This document shows positions 52,099 to 61,019 of a DNA stretch of 64,000 nt, in pieces. Position 1 is the stretch's first letter, and every line of letters starts with the position of its first letter. Where the stretch lies: contig JAWKOD010000003.1 in the NCBI GenBank assembly GCA_041391385.1, forward strand, positions 186,001 through 250,000, given 5' to 3'. The position numbers and the translations under genes are program-made. Below the pieces are notes generated by a model that saw only the letters and a program-made list of their open reading frames with translations, made no database searches and was not told the DNA's origin. This DNA is from CANIGN01 sp041391385. Lineage in GTDB: Bacteria; Bdellovibrionota; UBA2428.

Positions 52099-53457
52099 AT
52101 GCTCTATCCAGAATACCACAAAAAAACATTCACTCAGAGACGTCAAAATCTTTTACACTCTATCAAAGATCCTAACCCATTCTTAATTATATTATTTAAC
52201 TCTCCTGTCTATCCTCAGTGCTCAGATGCCCATTATCGCCACCGTACAGACTCTTCATTTTTCTACCTCACTGGCTTAACAGAAGAGGACTCCGCAGCTC
52301 TTCTCTTCTTTGACGGCAAGAAGACACGTTACGAACTTTTCGTGCGACCAAGAGATCCTGCCAAAGAACAGTGGAATGGCCTTAGACTTGGTCCTGACGG
52401 AGCTAAAAAAAAATTGAGCCCCGACGAGGCATTTGAAATCACGGAACTAAACTCAAGAGTTGACCTTTGGTTCAAATCACTTCCCAAGGGAAGCCTCCCG
52501 CATATTTACTCAAATTTTTCTTCGCATGAAGCAAGCTTCCAAAAACTTCGCAACATAACTCAAAGTATCTCCAGCAATATTCGATTGGGAGAAGCTGAAA
52601 GCTCAGCCTACATTGAGCTACTTCCCTACGTCAGAGCCCTTCGACTCATCAAAGATGAACATGAAATCAGCGAGCTTCGAATTGCTGCGAAAATAAACAT
52701 GAAGGCCCACCTTGAACTGATGAAAGAGCTCAAGCCTGGAATGACCGAGTATCAAGCGCAAGCAATTCTTGAAAAGAATTATATTTATGAAGGCGCGCGT
52801 GGGCCAGGATACGATTCGATTCTAGGAAGCGGTCCCAACGCCGCAATTCTTCACTACAACGAAAACAACTGTGTCATGAAAGCCGGTGAAATGCTTTTAG
52901 CGGATGCGGGTTGCGAATTCAGAATGTATCAATCAGACATTACTCGCACACTCCCAGTCGATAAAACATTTACGCCTCTCCAAAGAAAGCTCATGGATAT
53001 TGTCCATGAAGCCAAAGTTGCAGCAACTGCGGTGTGTGTCGAAGGCAGAACCCTTGTAGATTTTCATAAAACAGCCTCGCTTGCTTTGATTGAAGGGCTC
53101 AAAAGCCTCAAGCTTTTAAAAGGTAATAATGAAAAAATTCTAGAAAAAGGAGAGCACCGCTGTTACTACCCACACGGCACTGGGCACTGGATGGGACTTG
53201 ATGTTCACGATCCTTGTCCGAGTTGGTCAGAAGGGAAAAGTATTCCCTTTAAAGCTGGGATGGTTCTTACTGTAGAGCCTGGCCTTTACTTTATGCATAA
53301 CGACACATCCGTCCCTAAGGAATTTCGTGGTCTAGGTGTGCGCATTGAAGACAACCTTCTTATTCAACCCAAAGGAAAAGCGCCAGAAAACCTCACCTCA
53401 GAACTCCCTAGTACTTGGAAAGAAATAGAGAGCGTCAAGAAAACGACTCAGAAGTAA
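52099..53457 (+). CDS. pepP: Xaa-Pro aminopeptidase (M24B metallopeptidase)
   Basis: 452 residues from the ATG at 52099. An ATG at 52081 is also in frame but would abut the divergent start at 52080. The N-terminal aminopeptidase-P domain has RRQNLLHSI, HYRHRTDSSFFYLTGL. The catalytic M24 domain has metal ligands in ADAGCEFRMYQSDITRTLP, HGTGHWMGLDVHD, VLTVEPGLYF and GVRIEDN. It removes N-terminal residues preceding proline. The HTTM gene follows 22 bases later. Confidence 0.93.
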   Translation: MLYPEYHKKTFTQRRQNLLHSIKDPNPFLIILFNSPVYPQCSDAHYRHRTDSSFFYLTGLTEEDSAALLFFDGKKTRYELFVRPRDPAKEQWNGLRLGPDGAKKKLSPDEAFEITELNSRVDLWFKSLPKGSLPHIYSNFSSHEASFQKLRNITQSISSNIRLGEAESSAYIELLPYVRALRLIKDEHEISELRIAAKINMKAHLELMKELKPGMTEYQAQAILEKNYIYEGARGPGYDSILGSGPNAAILHYNENNCVMKAGEMLLADAGCEFRMYQSDITRTLPVDKTFTPLQRKLMDIVHEAKVAATAVCVEGRTLVDFHKTASLALIEGLKSLKLLKGNNEKILEKGEHRCYYPHGTGHWMGLDVHDPCPSWSEGKSIPFKAGMVLTVEPGLYFMHNDTSVPKEFRGLGVRIEDNLLIQPKGKAPENLTSELPSTWKEIESVKKTTQK

Positions 53458-53479
53458 CCTAGCTAACCGATAATAAGAG

Positions 53480-54916
53480 TTGATGCTTTCAACTCTTAAA
53501 GCCTCCCTTAAGCGGGCTCTTGATCTTGATTTAAGGTCACTGGCAGTTTGCAGAATTGGGCTCGGCTTTATTGTCTTTTTAGATAGCCTCTTTAGGCTTT
53601 CAAACTTACAAGCCCACTATACTGATTTTGGAGTCCTTCCTCTAAATGTTTTGTATAAGCTCTACAAGCCCACAGGCCCATGCCTCCATTGCTTGTCATC
53701 TTCCTACGATTGGACGATAGCGCTCTTTATTGCACATGCAGTTTTTGGGCTGATGCTCATGATTGGCTGGAAGACACGTTTTAGTATTCTTGCAAGTTGG
53801 CTCTTAACTGTCTCAGTACAATTTCGAAATCCTCTGGTTATTGATGGCGGTGATGTCCTCTTACGTTGCTATCTCTTATGGATGCTCGTACTTCCTGTAT
53901 CCGAACGCTTCTCAATTGATTCAAGAAAAAACAAAAACCCTTCTACGAATAACTTGAGTTATTTTAATCTGGCTCTTCCACTGCAATGCTTTTTACTTTA
54001 TTTTATGTCCGCACTCTTTAAGACAGGTGCAGATTGGTGGCCTCTTGGCACTGCAACAGGTTACGCCCTTTCTCTCGATGCTTTTGTCACCCCTTTGGCC
54101 AATGGTTGACGCAATTTCCCGAAAGTTTAAAGGATACTCACTCGAATTGTATACCTATCAGAACTTTGGGCTCCTTTCTTACTCCTTATAGGCGGGAACT
54201 ATCGCCTCGCAGGAGTCATTCTTTTTATTTTATTCCACGCTGGCTTAGGGCTTGCCATGGACCTCGCACTCTTTCCCTGGGTAGCATTTGCCTGTCTCTT
54301 TGCGCTTATGCCGAGTGAATTTTGGAATTTCTTTTCTAGGGTATTTTCTAAAACGACACTTCCTGCTCGCACACTTGCAAAGAACTCTTCACTCACAAAG
54401 AAGATGCAAATACTCATGACTCCCATTTTTTTAATTGCACTCGCTTGGAATATAGCTAGTTACACAAAAGACCCTCTACCAACACCTGTTAGAAATATTG
54501 CTCAGTGGCTCCACATAGATCAATATTGGGGTATGTTTGCGCCCTACCCACTCAAAGACTCTGGATGGTATGAGTTTGGAGTCGAACTTTGGAGCGGAGA
54601 GTATCTCTATGCCTTTGTAGATGACACAATGGAAGAGCAGTGGGACGAAGATAAAGAGCGACCCAAAGCTGGATACAAGTATTACGTAGACCAGAGATGG
54701 AGAAAATATCTTATTAATCTCTGGAACAAAAAAAACGCTAAGTTTAGGCCTGCGCTTGCATCCTATCTCTGTAGAAAATGGAACGAAGAGTACGAAGCAC
54801 CCAGCGAAAAGGCCGTAAAGATAGATCTTGAATTTACGCTCTATCAAAACAAAGAATACCTTATGCCAGCACGCGGACCTGCCAATATTTATCTAGGCAG
54901 CTATAAGTGTAAGTAA
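53480..54916 (+). pseudogene. HTTM-domain (vitamin K-dependent carboxylase-like) membrane protein, interrupted by two indels
   Basis: The start (53480) reads about 205 residues with DLRSLAVCRIGLGFIVFLD, LPLNVLYKLY and FRNPLVIDGGDVLLR, then breaks at a T3 run (54094-54096); adding a T continues as TPFGQWLTQFPES. A surplus A at 54129-54131 must be removed to reach RIVYLSELWAPFLLLIG, after which the frame runs unbroken to 54916. The joined product is 478 residues, with HTTM helices first and a soluble end with DQYWGMFAPYP. The two indels cancel, so the first and last parts share one raw frame. Function unknown in bacteria. Confidence 0.8.
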
Positions 54917-55045
54917 AAGAATCTCTTTTCCAGACCTCATTCTATGCATTTAAACGAATAAAGTTGTGAATACTGTGTCAACTTTTACTCTTAACAGAAA
55001 GTTAAAAGTTTTATTTTCAAATGAGGCTCAAGAATAATCCATTTA

Positions 55046-55074
55046 TTGACGAACAGTTAGCATATCCCTACTCG
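55046..55074 (+). promoter_or_regulatory. Possible promoter of the ExbB-ExbD-AgmX operon
   Basis: TTGACG (55046-55051) and a weak TACTCG (55069-55074) are 17 bases apart in the 202-base gap before the operon. The -35 box is good and the -10 box poor. It precedes an AGGAGG ribosome site at 55102-55107. The rest of the gap (54917-55045) is AT-rich with no structure I can name. Confidence 0.3.
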
Positions 55075-55118
55075 TTGAATGTAGCCGCCGGGAAAATATT
55101 TAGGAGGTTACATAATTT

Positions 55119-55826
55119 ATGTTCACAAATATTGCTACGTTTTTTCATGAAGGTGGTCCTACAATGTACGTCACCGCTGTCGTCGGAATTTGCGGTGTTG
55201 TCATTGCAGTCGAACGAACTATGAAATTACACTTCAAAGTTAAACACAATTCCCAACTCTTCATGTCTAGGATTAAAGAACTTCTTCTGCAAAACAGAAT
55301 TGAAGATGCAATCCAATATTGCAATGTTGAATCTCAGTATCCTCTACCTAAAGTCGTAAAGGCTGGATTAGAGCGTATCGGATGCGACGAAACACTTATC
55401 CGTCAGAGCATGGAAAGTGCTTACCTTGAAACAACTCCTCGCCTTACTGAAAGACTAGGTTACCTTGCTTTGATTGCAAACGGTGGTCTCTTATTCGGTC
55501 TCTTAGGTACAGTACTTGGTCTTATACGCCAGTTCTCTGCCTTAGCTTCTACCGATGCTGCAGACAAACAAATCATGATGGCTCAAGGTATTGCTGAAGC
55601 AATGAACAACACGGCGTTTGGTCTTATGGTCGCGCTCCCTATGTTAGTCATTCATGGCATCTTATCTGCTAAGAGCACTTCTATACTTGAAGAAATTGAA
55701 GCTGGTTCATCACAGTTCTTAGACTGGGTTGGCCTCTACAATTATGGAGAGCTAGAAAACCGCCTCACTAAAACTGGGAACGGCACAGGCGGAGATCACG
55801 AATCTCGTCATGCACGTTCTGCATAG
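55119..55826 (+). CDS. MotA/TolQ/ExbB-family proton channel subunit
   Basis: 235 residues, with a strong AGGAGG 12-17 bases before the ATG. Three transmembrane helices are visible: about 15-31, 118-140 and 163-183, with GLLFGLLGTVLGLIRQF in the second and FGLMVALPMLVIHG in the third. These are the classic TolQ/ExbB motifs. It assembles into a pentamer around the two ExbD subunits and channels protons to power a partner. It is the first of six genes in the operon. Confidence 0.92.
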   Translation: MFTNIATFFHEGGPTMYVTAVVGICGVVIAVERTMKLHFKVKHNSQLFMSRIKELLLQNRIEDAIQYCNVESQYPLPKVVKAGLERIGCDETLIRQSMESAYLETTPRLTERLGYLALIANGGLLFGLLGTVLGLIRQFSALASTDAADKQIMMAQGIAEAMNNTAFGLMVALPMLVIHGILSAKSTSILEEIEAGSSQFLDWVGLYNYGELENRLTKTGNGTGGDHESRHARSA

Positions 55827-55847
55827 ACCGACTTAAAAGAGGTACTT

Positions 55848-56369
55848 ATGTTTCGTAAACCAGGACGTAAACACAGTGGAAGCGATGGGCATGGTGGATT
55901 AATGATCACCCCCCTTCTCGACATGCTAGTAGCACTGATCCCCATTCTTATTTTGGGTGTCGTACTCACTCGTATTAATGTCGTTGACGTATCCGTTTCT
56001 AAACCAGTTCAATCTATTAGCAAACCTAAGCCAAGTAATTTTGACCTCCTATTAAAAGTTGGCACTAAAGAGATTGATCTCGTTTTAAATGGAAAAACTC
56101 GCTTAAAGGTTGCTAAAGAATCTACAGACTCTTTAGACAAACTGCACAGTGAAATAGTTTCAATAAAAAGAGAATTTCCTCAAGAATTTGAAATTAAAGT
56201 TGAACCCGAAAGTCAAACAGCTCTCGATAACATCATGGAAGTTATTGATGCTGCCCGCGAAGTCAAAAACGGAGATCCAGAAATGATTCGCAAAGACGAG
56301 GCTACGGGTAAAGACGTAAAAATTAAATTTCTTTTTCCTAGGGTAATCCTGAGGGGAGTGTATTCATAA
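55848..56369 (+). CDS. ExbD/TolR-family subunit 1
   Basis: 173 residues with one N-terminal helix (about 20-42) and a periplasmic domain. The proton-binding Asp is in MITPLLDMLVALIPI (Asp 25). The periplasmic part has ISKPKPSNFDLLLKVG and FEIKVEPESQTALDNIMEVID. It starts 21 bases after the ExbB stop. The second ExbD gene follows one base after its stop, so the pair is expressed together. Confidence 0.9.
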   Translation: MFRKPGRKHSGSDGHGGLMITPLLDMLVALIPILILGVVLTRINVVDVSVSKPVQSISKPKPSNFDLLLKVGTKEIDLVLNGKTRLKVAKESTDSLDKLHSEIVSIKREFPQEFEIKVEPESQTALDNIMEVIDAAREVKNGDPEMIRKDEATGKDVKIKFLFPRVILRGVYS

Positions 56370-56370
56370 T

Positions 56371-56853
56371 ATGGGACTCGTACATAAAAGCTTTGGCGGC
56401 AGAGACCGCAAGCAACACATACATGCCGACCTCAACCTCACACCGATGATTGACACTCTCATTGTGTTACTCATTTTTCTTGTAAAAAGTTACTCAGTAA
56501 CCCCTTCATATTTAACACCCACTCAAAGTATTGAGCTGAGTAGGACAGTTTCAAAAGAAGGTGCGCCTGATAAGCCTGCTCTTATAATAGGAAGAGATGG
56601 TATTCTTTTAGATGGAAAAATCATCATTGGATTTAAAGATGGAGTTCCTGAAAGAGATTTCTCGCGCGATCCATTTATTCAAGAACTTAAAGATCGTTTA
56701 GATCAGAAAAAAGGTACCGATCCTGAATTTACGGGAACCCTTATTCTTCAGGCTGACAAAAGCATACCTTTTCACGTACTACGCCCCATACTTCGCACAG
56801 CTGGAGTATCAGGATATTACGATATTAAGTTTGCTGGCCAGGGGGCTGAATAA
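56371..56853 (+). CDS. ExbD/TolR-family subunit 2
   Basis: 160 residues. The single helix carries the conserved Asp in LNLTPMIDTLIVLLIFL (near 28). The periplasmic domain has GTLILQADKSIPFHVLRPIL, typical of ExbD C termini. Two ExbD paralogues per ExbB resemble the AglR/AglQ/AglS arrangement of Myxococcus gliding motors. It lies 2 bases before the TPR gene. Confidence 0.9.
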   Translation: MGLVHKSFGGRDRKQHIHADLNLTPMIDTLIVLLIFLVKSYSVTPSYLTPTQSIELSRTVSKEGAPDKPALIIGRDGILLDGKIIIGFKDGVPERDFSRDPFIQELKDRLDQKKGTDPEFTGTLILQADKSIPFHVLRPILRTAGVSGYYDIKFAGQGAE

Positions 56854-56855
56854 GC

Positions 56856-59800
56856 ATGAAGAAGCTACTCAGCCTTTCTGCCTTTCTTATTTTTTCAGTA
56901 CAAGCCTACGGTGCTAAAAAGACGAGCGCTAGTAAAAAGAGCGTTTCACAAGAAAATAGAGCTCCCGTAGACGAAGTAAAGTTCAACGTCTTGATGAAAA
57001 ACATCAGAGGCTCTAACGAAGTATTAGATCAGCTTAAGCAAATGGAAACTTTGCGTGCAAGTGCAGAAAACTCGCTGAGTACCCTTTTAAACAAAAAGCC
57101 AAATGACCTTGAACTCAATTTACGCTTGGCAGAGCTACGCTTACAAAGAGCCAGAGACTTTGAACAATTTTCGCTTGAGTTAAGTCTTGGAGGCAACGAA
57201 GCGAAAGCTCAGGAACTTGGTCTTCAAAGCAGAAAACTCTTTGAAAGTGGCCTTAAGCACTACAAATCGCTTTTACCACGCGTAAACCGTCACCCCATGG
57301 AAGGCGAAATATACATTGGTATGGCAAGGTCTCTAAAGTCGCTCAATCGCCCCAAAGAAGCCTTAGCCCTTTTAAAAAGCATTCAACACAGGAGTTTTCA
57401 GAAAAAAACAAACTTCTACCTTGCTCTTACTCGAGGTGATTTAGAATTTGCTCTTTCAAATGCTCACGGAGCTAAAGCAGCCTATGACGAAGCTAGCAAG
57501 TATGTTGTAGCTGGATCACAAGAAGACATGTATTTAACTTATAAAAAGAGCTGGGTTCTATACAACTTGAAAGATACTGAAATGGCCCTTTCGCTTCTTA
57601 AAAAAATTATCGAAGCTAACAGAGATAAACTTGCACTCGCTCAAGAGGCTGTACAAGACTACTCTCTATTTGTAGCTGACCTCAGCAGTGCTGATCTTGA
57701 AAAACAAGAAGACGGCATACCTGGAGTATACCGCTACCTCTCTCGTTATAGTCGTCCTGAAATTTCAGAAAAAGCTCTAGAAAAACTCAGTGAAACCTAT
57801 TCTCAGAACGGTAGACGCGCCGACGCTAAAAAGACACTTGAATTTTTAATTGAAAACAATCCAGATTCTCTAAGAAACGGAGAACGAGCACTTAACGTCG
57901 TAAAATACGACCATGACCTCGAAAACACAAAAGCCCTAACAGGTAGATACTTTTGGCTTATTAAAAACTTTGGCCCACTCTCTTCTTGGTACAAAAAACA
58001 ACTCTTACGTCCAGATATTCAACGAAACACTTACGATGCAATTGAAGAAAGCCTACGTAACTACGCAGTAAACTTGCACAAAGAGGCAGATAAAGAAAAA
58101 TCCGAAGTTCGAAGAACTGCTTTGGAAGAAACAGTTGCTACTCTTTACGATGCACATCTTGAAAACTTCAAAGAAGTTCCACGAATTCACTATTACAGAG
58201 CTGAAATTTATCGCCGTCTTAAAGATTACGAAAATGCAGCAAAAAACTACGACAGTTTCATTCTCGACCTACAAGGATATGATGAAGCAAAACTCGAAGA
58301 GTTTGATCATAAAATTAAAAAAGAAGCCGCTTTTGCCTCCGTTGAAATGTGGGCGAAAACAATTGATAAAAACCCTAAACTTGCTGAATTCATGCTTAAA
58401 GCATGTGACCGCTATGTTGAACTCTTTCCTAAAGACGAAAAAGCAGCCACCGTGGCACTCGATGCTGCACGCGTAGAGCATAAATCAGGGCACCCAGAAA
58501 TTGCACTTAAACGAATCCAAAAGCTAGTTGCCACCTACCCTCAAAGTCCTGAGGCTGCAGAAGGCGTAAATGCAGGTCTTGATATCTTAAACAAACAAGG
58601 CGACTTTGTGAACCTTGCTGGCTATGCACGTGACTGGAGAGAAAAAGTTACGGAGTGGGCTCCAGAAAAGAAAAAAGAAGAACTCAGAGCTGACCTCGAT
58701 AAAGTTCTCTCGACAAGTGAGGCTAAGTCCTGTGAAGAGCTTGCCAAAAAGAAAACCAAAATCCTGGAGGCTGCACTTTGCTTTAGAAGAGTAGCTGACA
58801 CAAACCAAGATTCAGATATTGCACCCAAAGCACTTGTTCTTGCATCTGATCTATTTAAAAAATTCGGAGACCCCTTTTCCTCTCTCGACGCTCTGGAAAC
58901 TCTTGTGCAACGTCATCCAAATTCAGACCAAGCAATCGTAGCTTTTTCTAAACTTGCAGAAGGCTTTGAAAGAACATTTCAATTTGCTAGGTCTGCAGAA
59001 ATTTACGAAAAACTTCTAAGTCGAAAAGACGTTCCGAATCGCAAACAAGTTATTATGCGTCTAGCTGGTCTTTACACTGGCCTTGGCGAAAAAGAGAAGC
59101 TCGAAAAAATCATTCAAGATCCCGATGCAGGTCAAGAGCTTAAGAATCAAGTATTTACAAAAAAACTTCGCTCGAGTCACGACGAACTCCTTAGCCTTGA
59201 AAGAGGAGAAGGATATAGCAATGGTAAATTCACATCTGACAGAGCTCAAAATATCTATGCTGAATTCAAAGAGCTCGAGTCAAAATCAAAACTCCCTCCC
59301 CATCTTGTATTAGAGCTTCGCCGTATAGAGGGGCATTTCCTTCACAGTAAAGGGAACCTCCAAAAAGCAGATGAAACTTGGATGGCGGGATTAAGGAAAT
59401 TTTGGAAACTCTCACCCAAGACTCCAGACCTATGGGAATCTGCAGCCCGCATGAGACTTTCTCAAGGTTCATATTGGCGTTCAATCTTTAAGAGCGCTGA
59501 CTTAGCCGCTAATCCACAAAAGAAAGTCGCTCTCTTTCAAAAAATTGAAGCTTGGAATGCTGAAGTTCTTGGAATGAACAGTCCAGCTGTTGCACTCGAA
59601 ACACTTTCAAGTACTGCCAAATTCTACCGTGAGTTTGCAGCTGAACTAAAAACGAAAGATGCCACGCTTAAAATGGCAGCCGACATGGAAAATAAGGCAA
59701 AGATTGTAACTCAAGAGTTAGCACGTAGAGCACAAAACTGGGGACTTATTAGTCCTCTCTTGCTCTCAACCCTAAAAGATCTTCGTATAGCTCGAGGCGA

Positions 59801-60746
59801 AAAAGAGGCTGACGAAGTCAATATCAACTTCCCTTGGCCTGAACTCCCACGTGGACTTGAAATGTCAGCCGAAAGAAAAAGCATTTCAGACTGGTCAAGA
59901 GAAGAAAAATCCCTACAAAAGAAACTTAGAAGCTCAAGTGACAGACGAGAGCAAAGAAACCTTGCATACGTTCTCCTCATGAAAGCTAACTCACTAAAAG
60001 GTTCAAACCTTAATGGATGGGAAGAGCTCCTTACGAGTAAAGATGAAGTACAAGCGCGGATTGAGGCTACAATACAAGATAACCAAAACGACAAAGCCGA
60101 AATGATTCTTGCACAATATGAAGCTGTTTATGGAGACGATCTCTTTTCAGCAATTGCAATGAGTCGACTCGACGTTAATCGTAGAGAATATTCTTCTGGG
60201 TACAAACGAGCCCTTTCACTCTTTCAAAGAAGTGAATTTGCCTCCAAGTATTACGCAATTGGCTGGAAGAGTTTATTTGATGAACTTATTGAGGGAGAAC
60301 TCTCAAGCTCTTTTAAAAGCGAAGCTTTTAAAGTCTTAGCCAGCAGCGCAAAAGCGACATGGGAGAAAAAACTCCTTGCTACACTTTGCATGCGAGGAAC
60401 AATTACTTGCGGTGGTGAGTATTCTGGAACTTCTCTTCTCAACTTAGTTGACTCAGGCACAAACGAAAGCCTCGTTGACTATGCGGATCACAGAAGCCTC
60501 TGGCGCATCGAACGAGACTTTTTAGAATTGACGTTGATGTCTGTAACAAAAACAGCAACTCGCCCTGAACAGATTGAGACTCTAAAAAAAGCTCTTTCTA
60601 AATTTAAAAGCATCGAAGATGGAAGTCTCAACTCGAAAGCACATCGTAGAGCCATCGAACTTGCTCGTAATGAAATTAAAAAAACAGAAACAAAAATACT
60701 CGCTCAGCTAGAAGCTGAACGCCGCCCAGCGGAGAAGGTGGAATAA
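56856..60746 (+). CDS. Giant periplasmic TPR-repeat protein of the ExbB/ExbD/AgmX operon
   Basis: 1296 residues. The signal peptide ends at QAYGAKK and no other membrane segment is seen, so it is periplasmic. TPR-like helical repeats fill most of the length (for example ELNLRLAELRLQRARDFEQF, RIHYYRAEIYRRLKDYENAAKNYDSF and SLDALETLVQRHPNSDQAIVAF). The final part is basic/acidic helical (EIKKTETKILAQLEAERR). TPR giants in this context probably scaffold the trans-envelope complex. It starts 2 bases after ExbD 2 and ends 3 bases before the next gene. Confidence 0.88.
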   Translation: MKKLLSLSAFLIFSVQAYGAKKTSASKKSVSQENRAPVDEVKFNVLMKNIRGSNEVLDQLKQMETLRASAENSLSTLLNKKPNDLELNLRLAELRLQRARDFEQFSLELSLGGNEAKAQELGLQSRKLFESGLKHYKSLLPRVNRHPMEGEIYIGMARSLKSLNRPKEALALLKSIQHRSFQKKTNFYLALTRGDLEFALSNAHGAKAAYDEASKYVVAGSQEDMYLTYKKSWVLYNLKDTEMALSLLKKIIEANRDKLALAQEAVQDYSLFVADLSSADLEKQEDGIPGVYRYLSRYSRPEISEKALEKLSETYSQNGRRADAKKTLEFLIENNPDSLRNGERALNVVKYDHDLENTKALTGRYFWLIKNFGPLSSWYKKQLLRPDIQRNTYDAIEESLRNYAVNLHKEADKEKSEVRRTALEETVATLYDAHLENFKEVPRIHYYRAEIYRRLKDYENAAKNYDSFILDLQGYDEAKLEEFDHKIKKEAAFASVEMWAKTIDKNPKLAEFMLKACDRYVELFPKDEKAATVALDAARVEHKSGHPEIALKRIQKLVATYPQSPEAAEGVNAGLDILNKQGDFVNLAGYARDWREKVTEWAPEKKKEELRADLDKVLSTSEAKSCEELAKKKTKILEAALCFRRVADTNQDSDIAPKALVLASDLFKKFGDPFSSLDALETLVQRHPNSDQAIVAFSKLAEGFERTFQFARSAEIYEKLLSRKDVPNRKQVIMRLAGLYTGLGEKEKLEKIIQDPDAGQELKNQVFTKKLRSSHDELLSLERGEGYSNGKFTSDRAQNIYAEFKELESKSKLPPHLVLELRRIEGHFLHSKGNLQKADETWMAGLRKFWKLSPKTPDLWESAARMRLSQGSYWRSIFKSADLAANPQKKVALFQKIEAWNAEVLGMNSPAVALETLSSTAKFYREFAAELKTKDATLKMAADMENKAKIVTQELARRAQNWGLISPLLLSTLKDLRIARGEKEADEVNINFPWPELPRGLEMSAERKSISDWSREEKSLQKKLRSSSDRREQRNLAYVLLMKANSLKGSNLNGWEELLTSKDEVQARIEATIQDNQNDKAEMILAQYEAVYGDDLFSAIAMSRLDVNRREYSSGYKRALSLFQRSEFASKYYAIGWKSLFDELIEGELSSSFKSEAFKVLASSAKATWEKKLLATLCMRGTITCGGEYSGTSLLNLVDSGTNESLVDYADHRSLWRIERDFLELTLMSVTKTATRPEQIETLKKALSKFKSIEDGSLNSKAHRRAIELARNEIKKTETKILAQLEAERRPAEKVE

Positions 60747-60749
60747 ATT

Positions 60750-61019
60750 ATGAATTTCAAATACCCCTTACTCATTTGTTTAATTTTTAACCAATATATT
60801 TGGGCTGAAGACAGCAAAGCCCCCACTCCCACTAAGGGAAAAACGACTTACAAAAAGAATATCAGCATGGAATTTGATGGTCGTTCTGTTGATGGAAACG
60901 TTGTTAGCCCCGACTCAGCTGATGTAGAAGGCGATAAAAACGTACGCTTTGATCCCTTGCTAGAGGGTCGTAAAGATTTCAAAAGAGAATTTAAACGCAG
61001 TTCAGGAGTATCAAGATGA
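60750..61019 (+). CDS. Small secreted protein of the AgmX operon
   Basis: 89 residues that I do not recognise. The signal peptide ends about IWAED. The mature part is short, charged and unstructured-looking, with KGKTTYKKNISMEFDGRSVDG and RFDPLLEGRKDFKREFKRS. It lies between the giant TPR gene (3 bases away) and the AgmX gene, whose ATG overlaps its TGA by 4 bases (ATGA). The tight coupling implies a structural role in the same complex. Confidence 0.75.
   Translation: MNFKYPLLICLIFNQYIWAEDSKAPTPTKGKTTYKKNISMEFDGRSVDGNVVSPDSADVEGDKNVRFDPLLEGRKDFKREFKRSSGVSR

Noticed and set aside
55021..55224. A short plus-strand open frame of 67 residues before the ExbB gene
   Set aside because: It overlaps the promoter region and the ExbB start in another frame, and has no ribosome site of its own.
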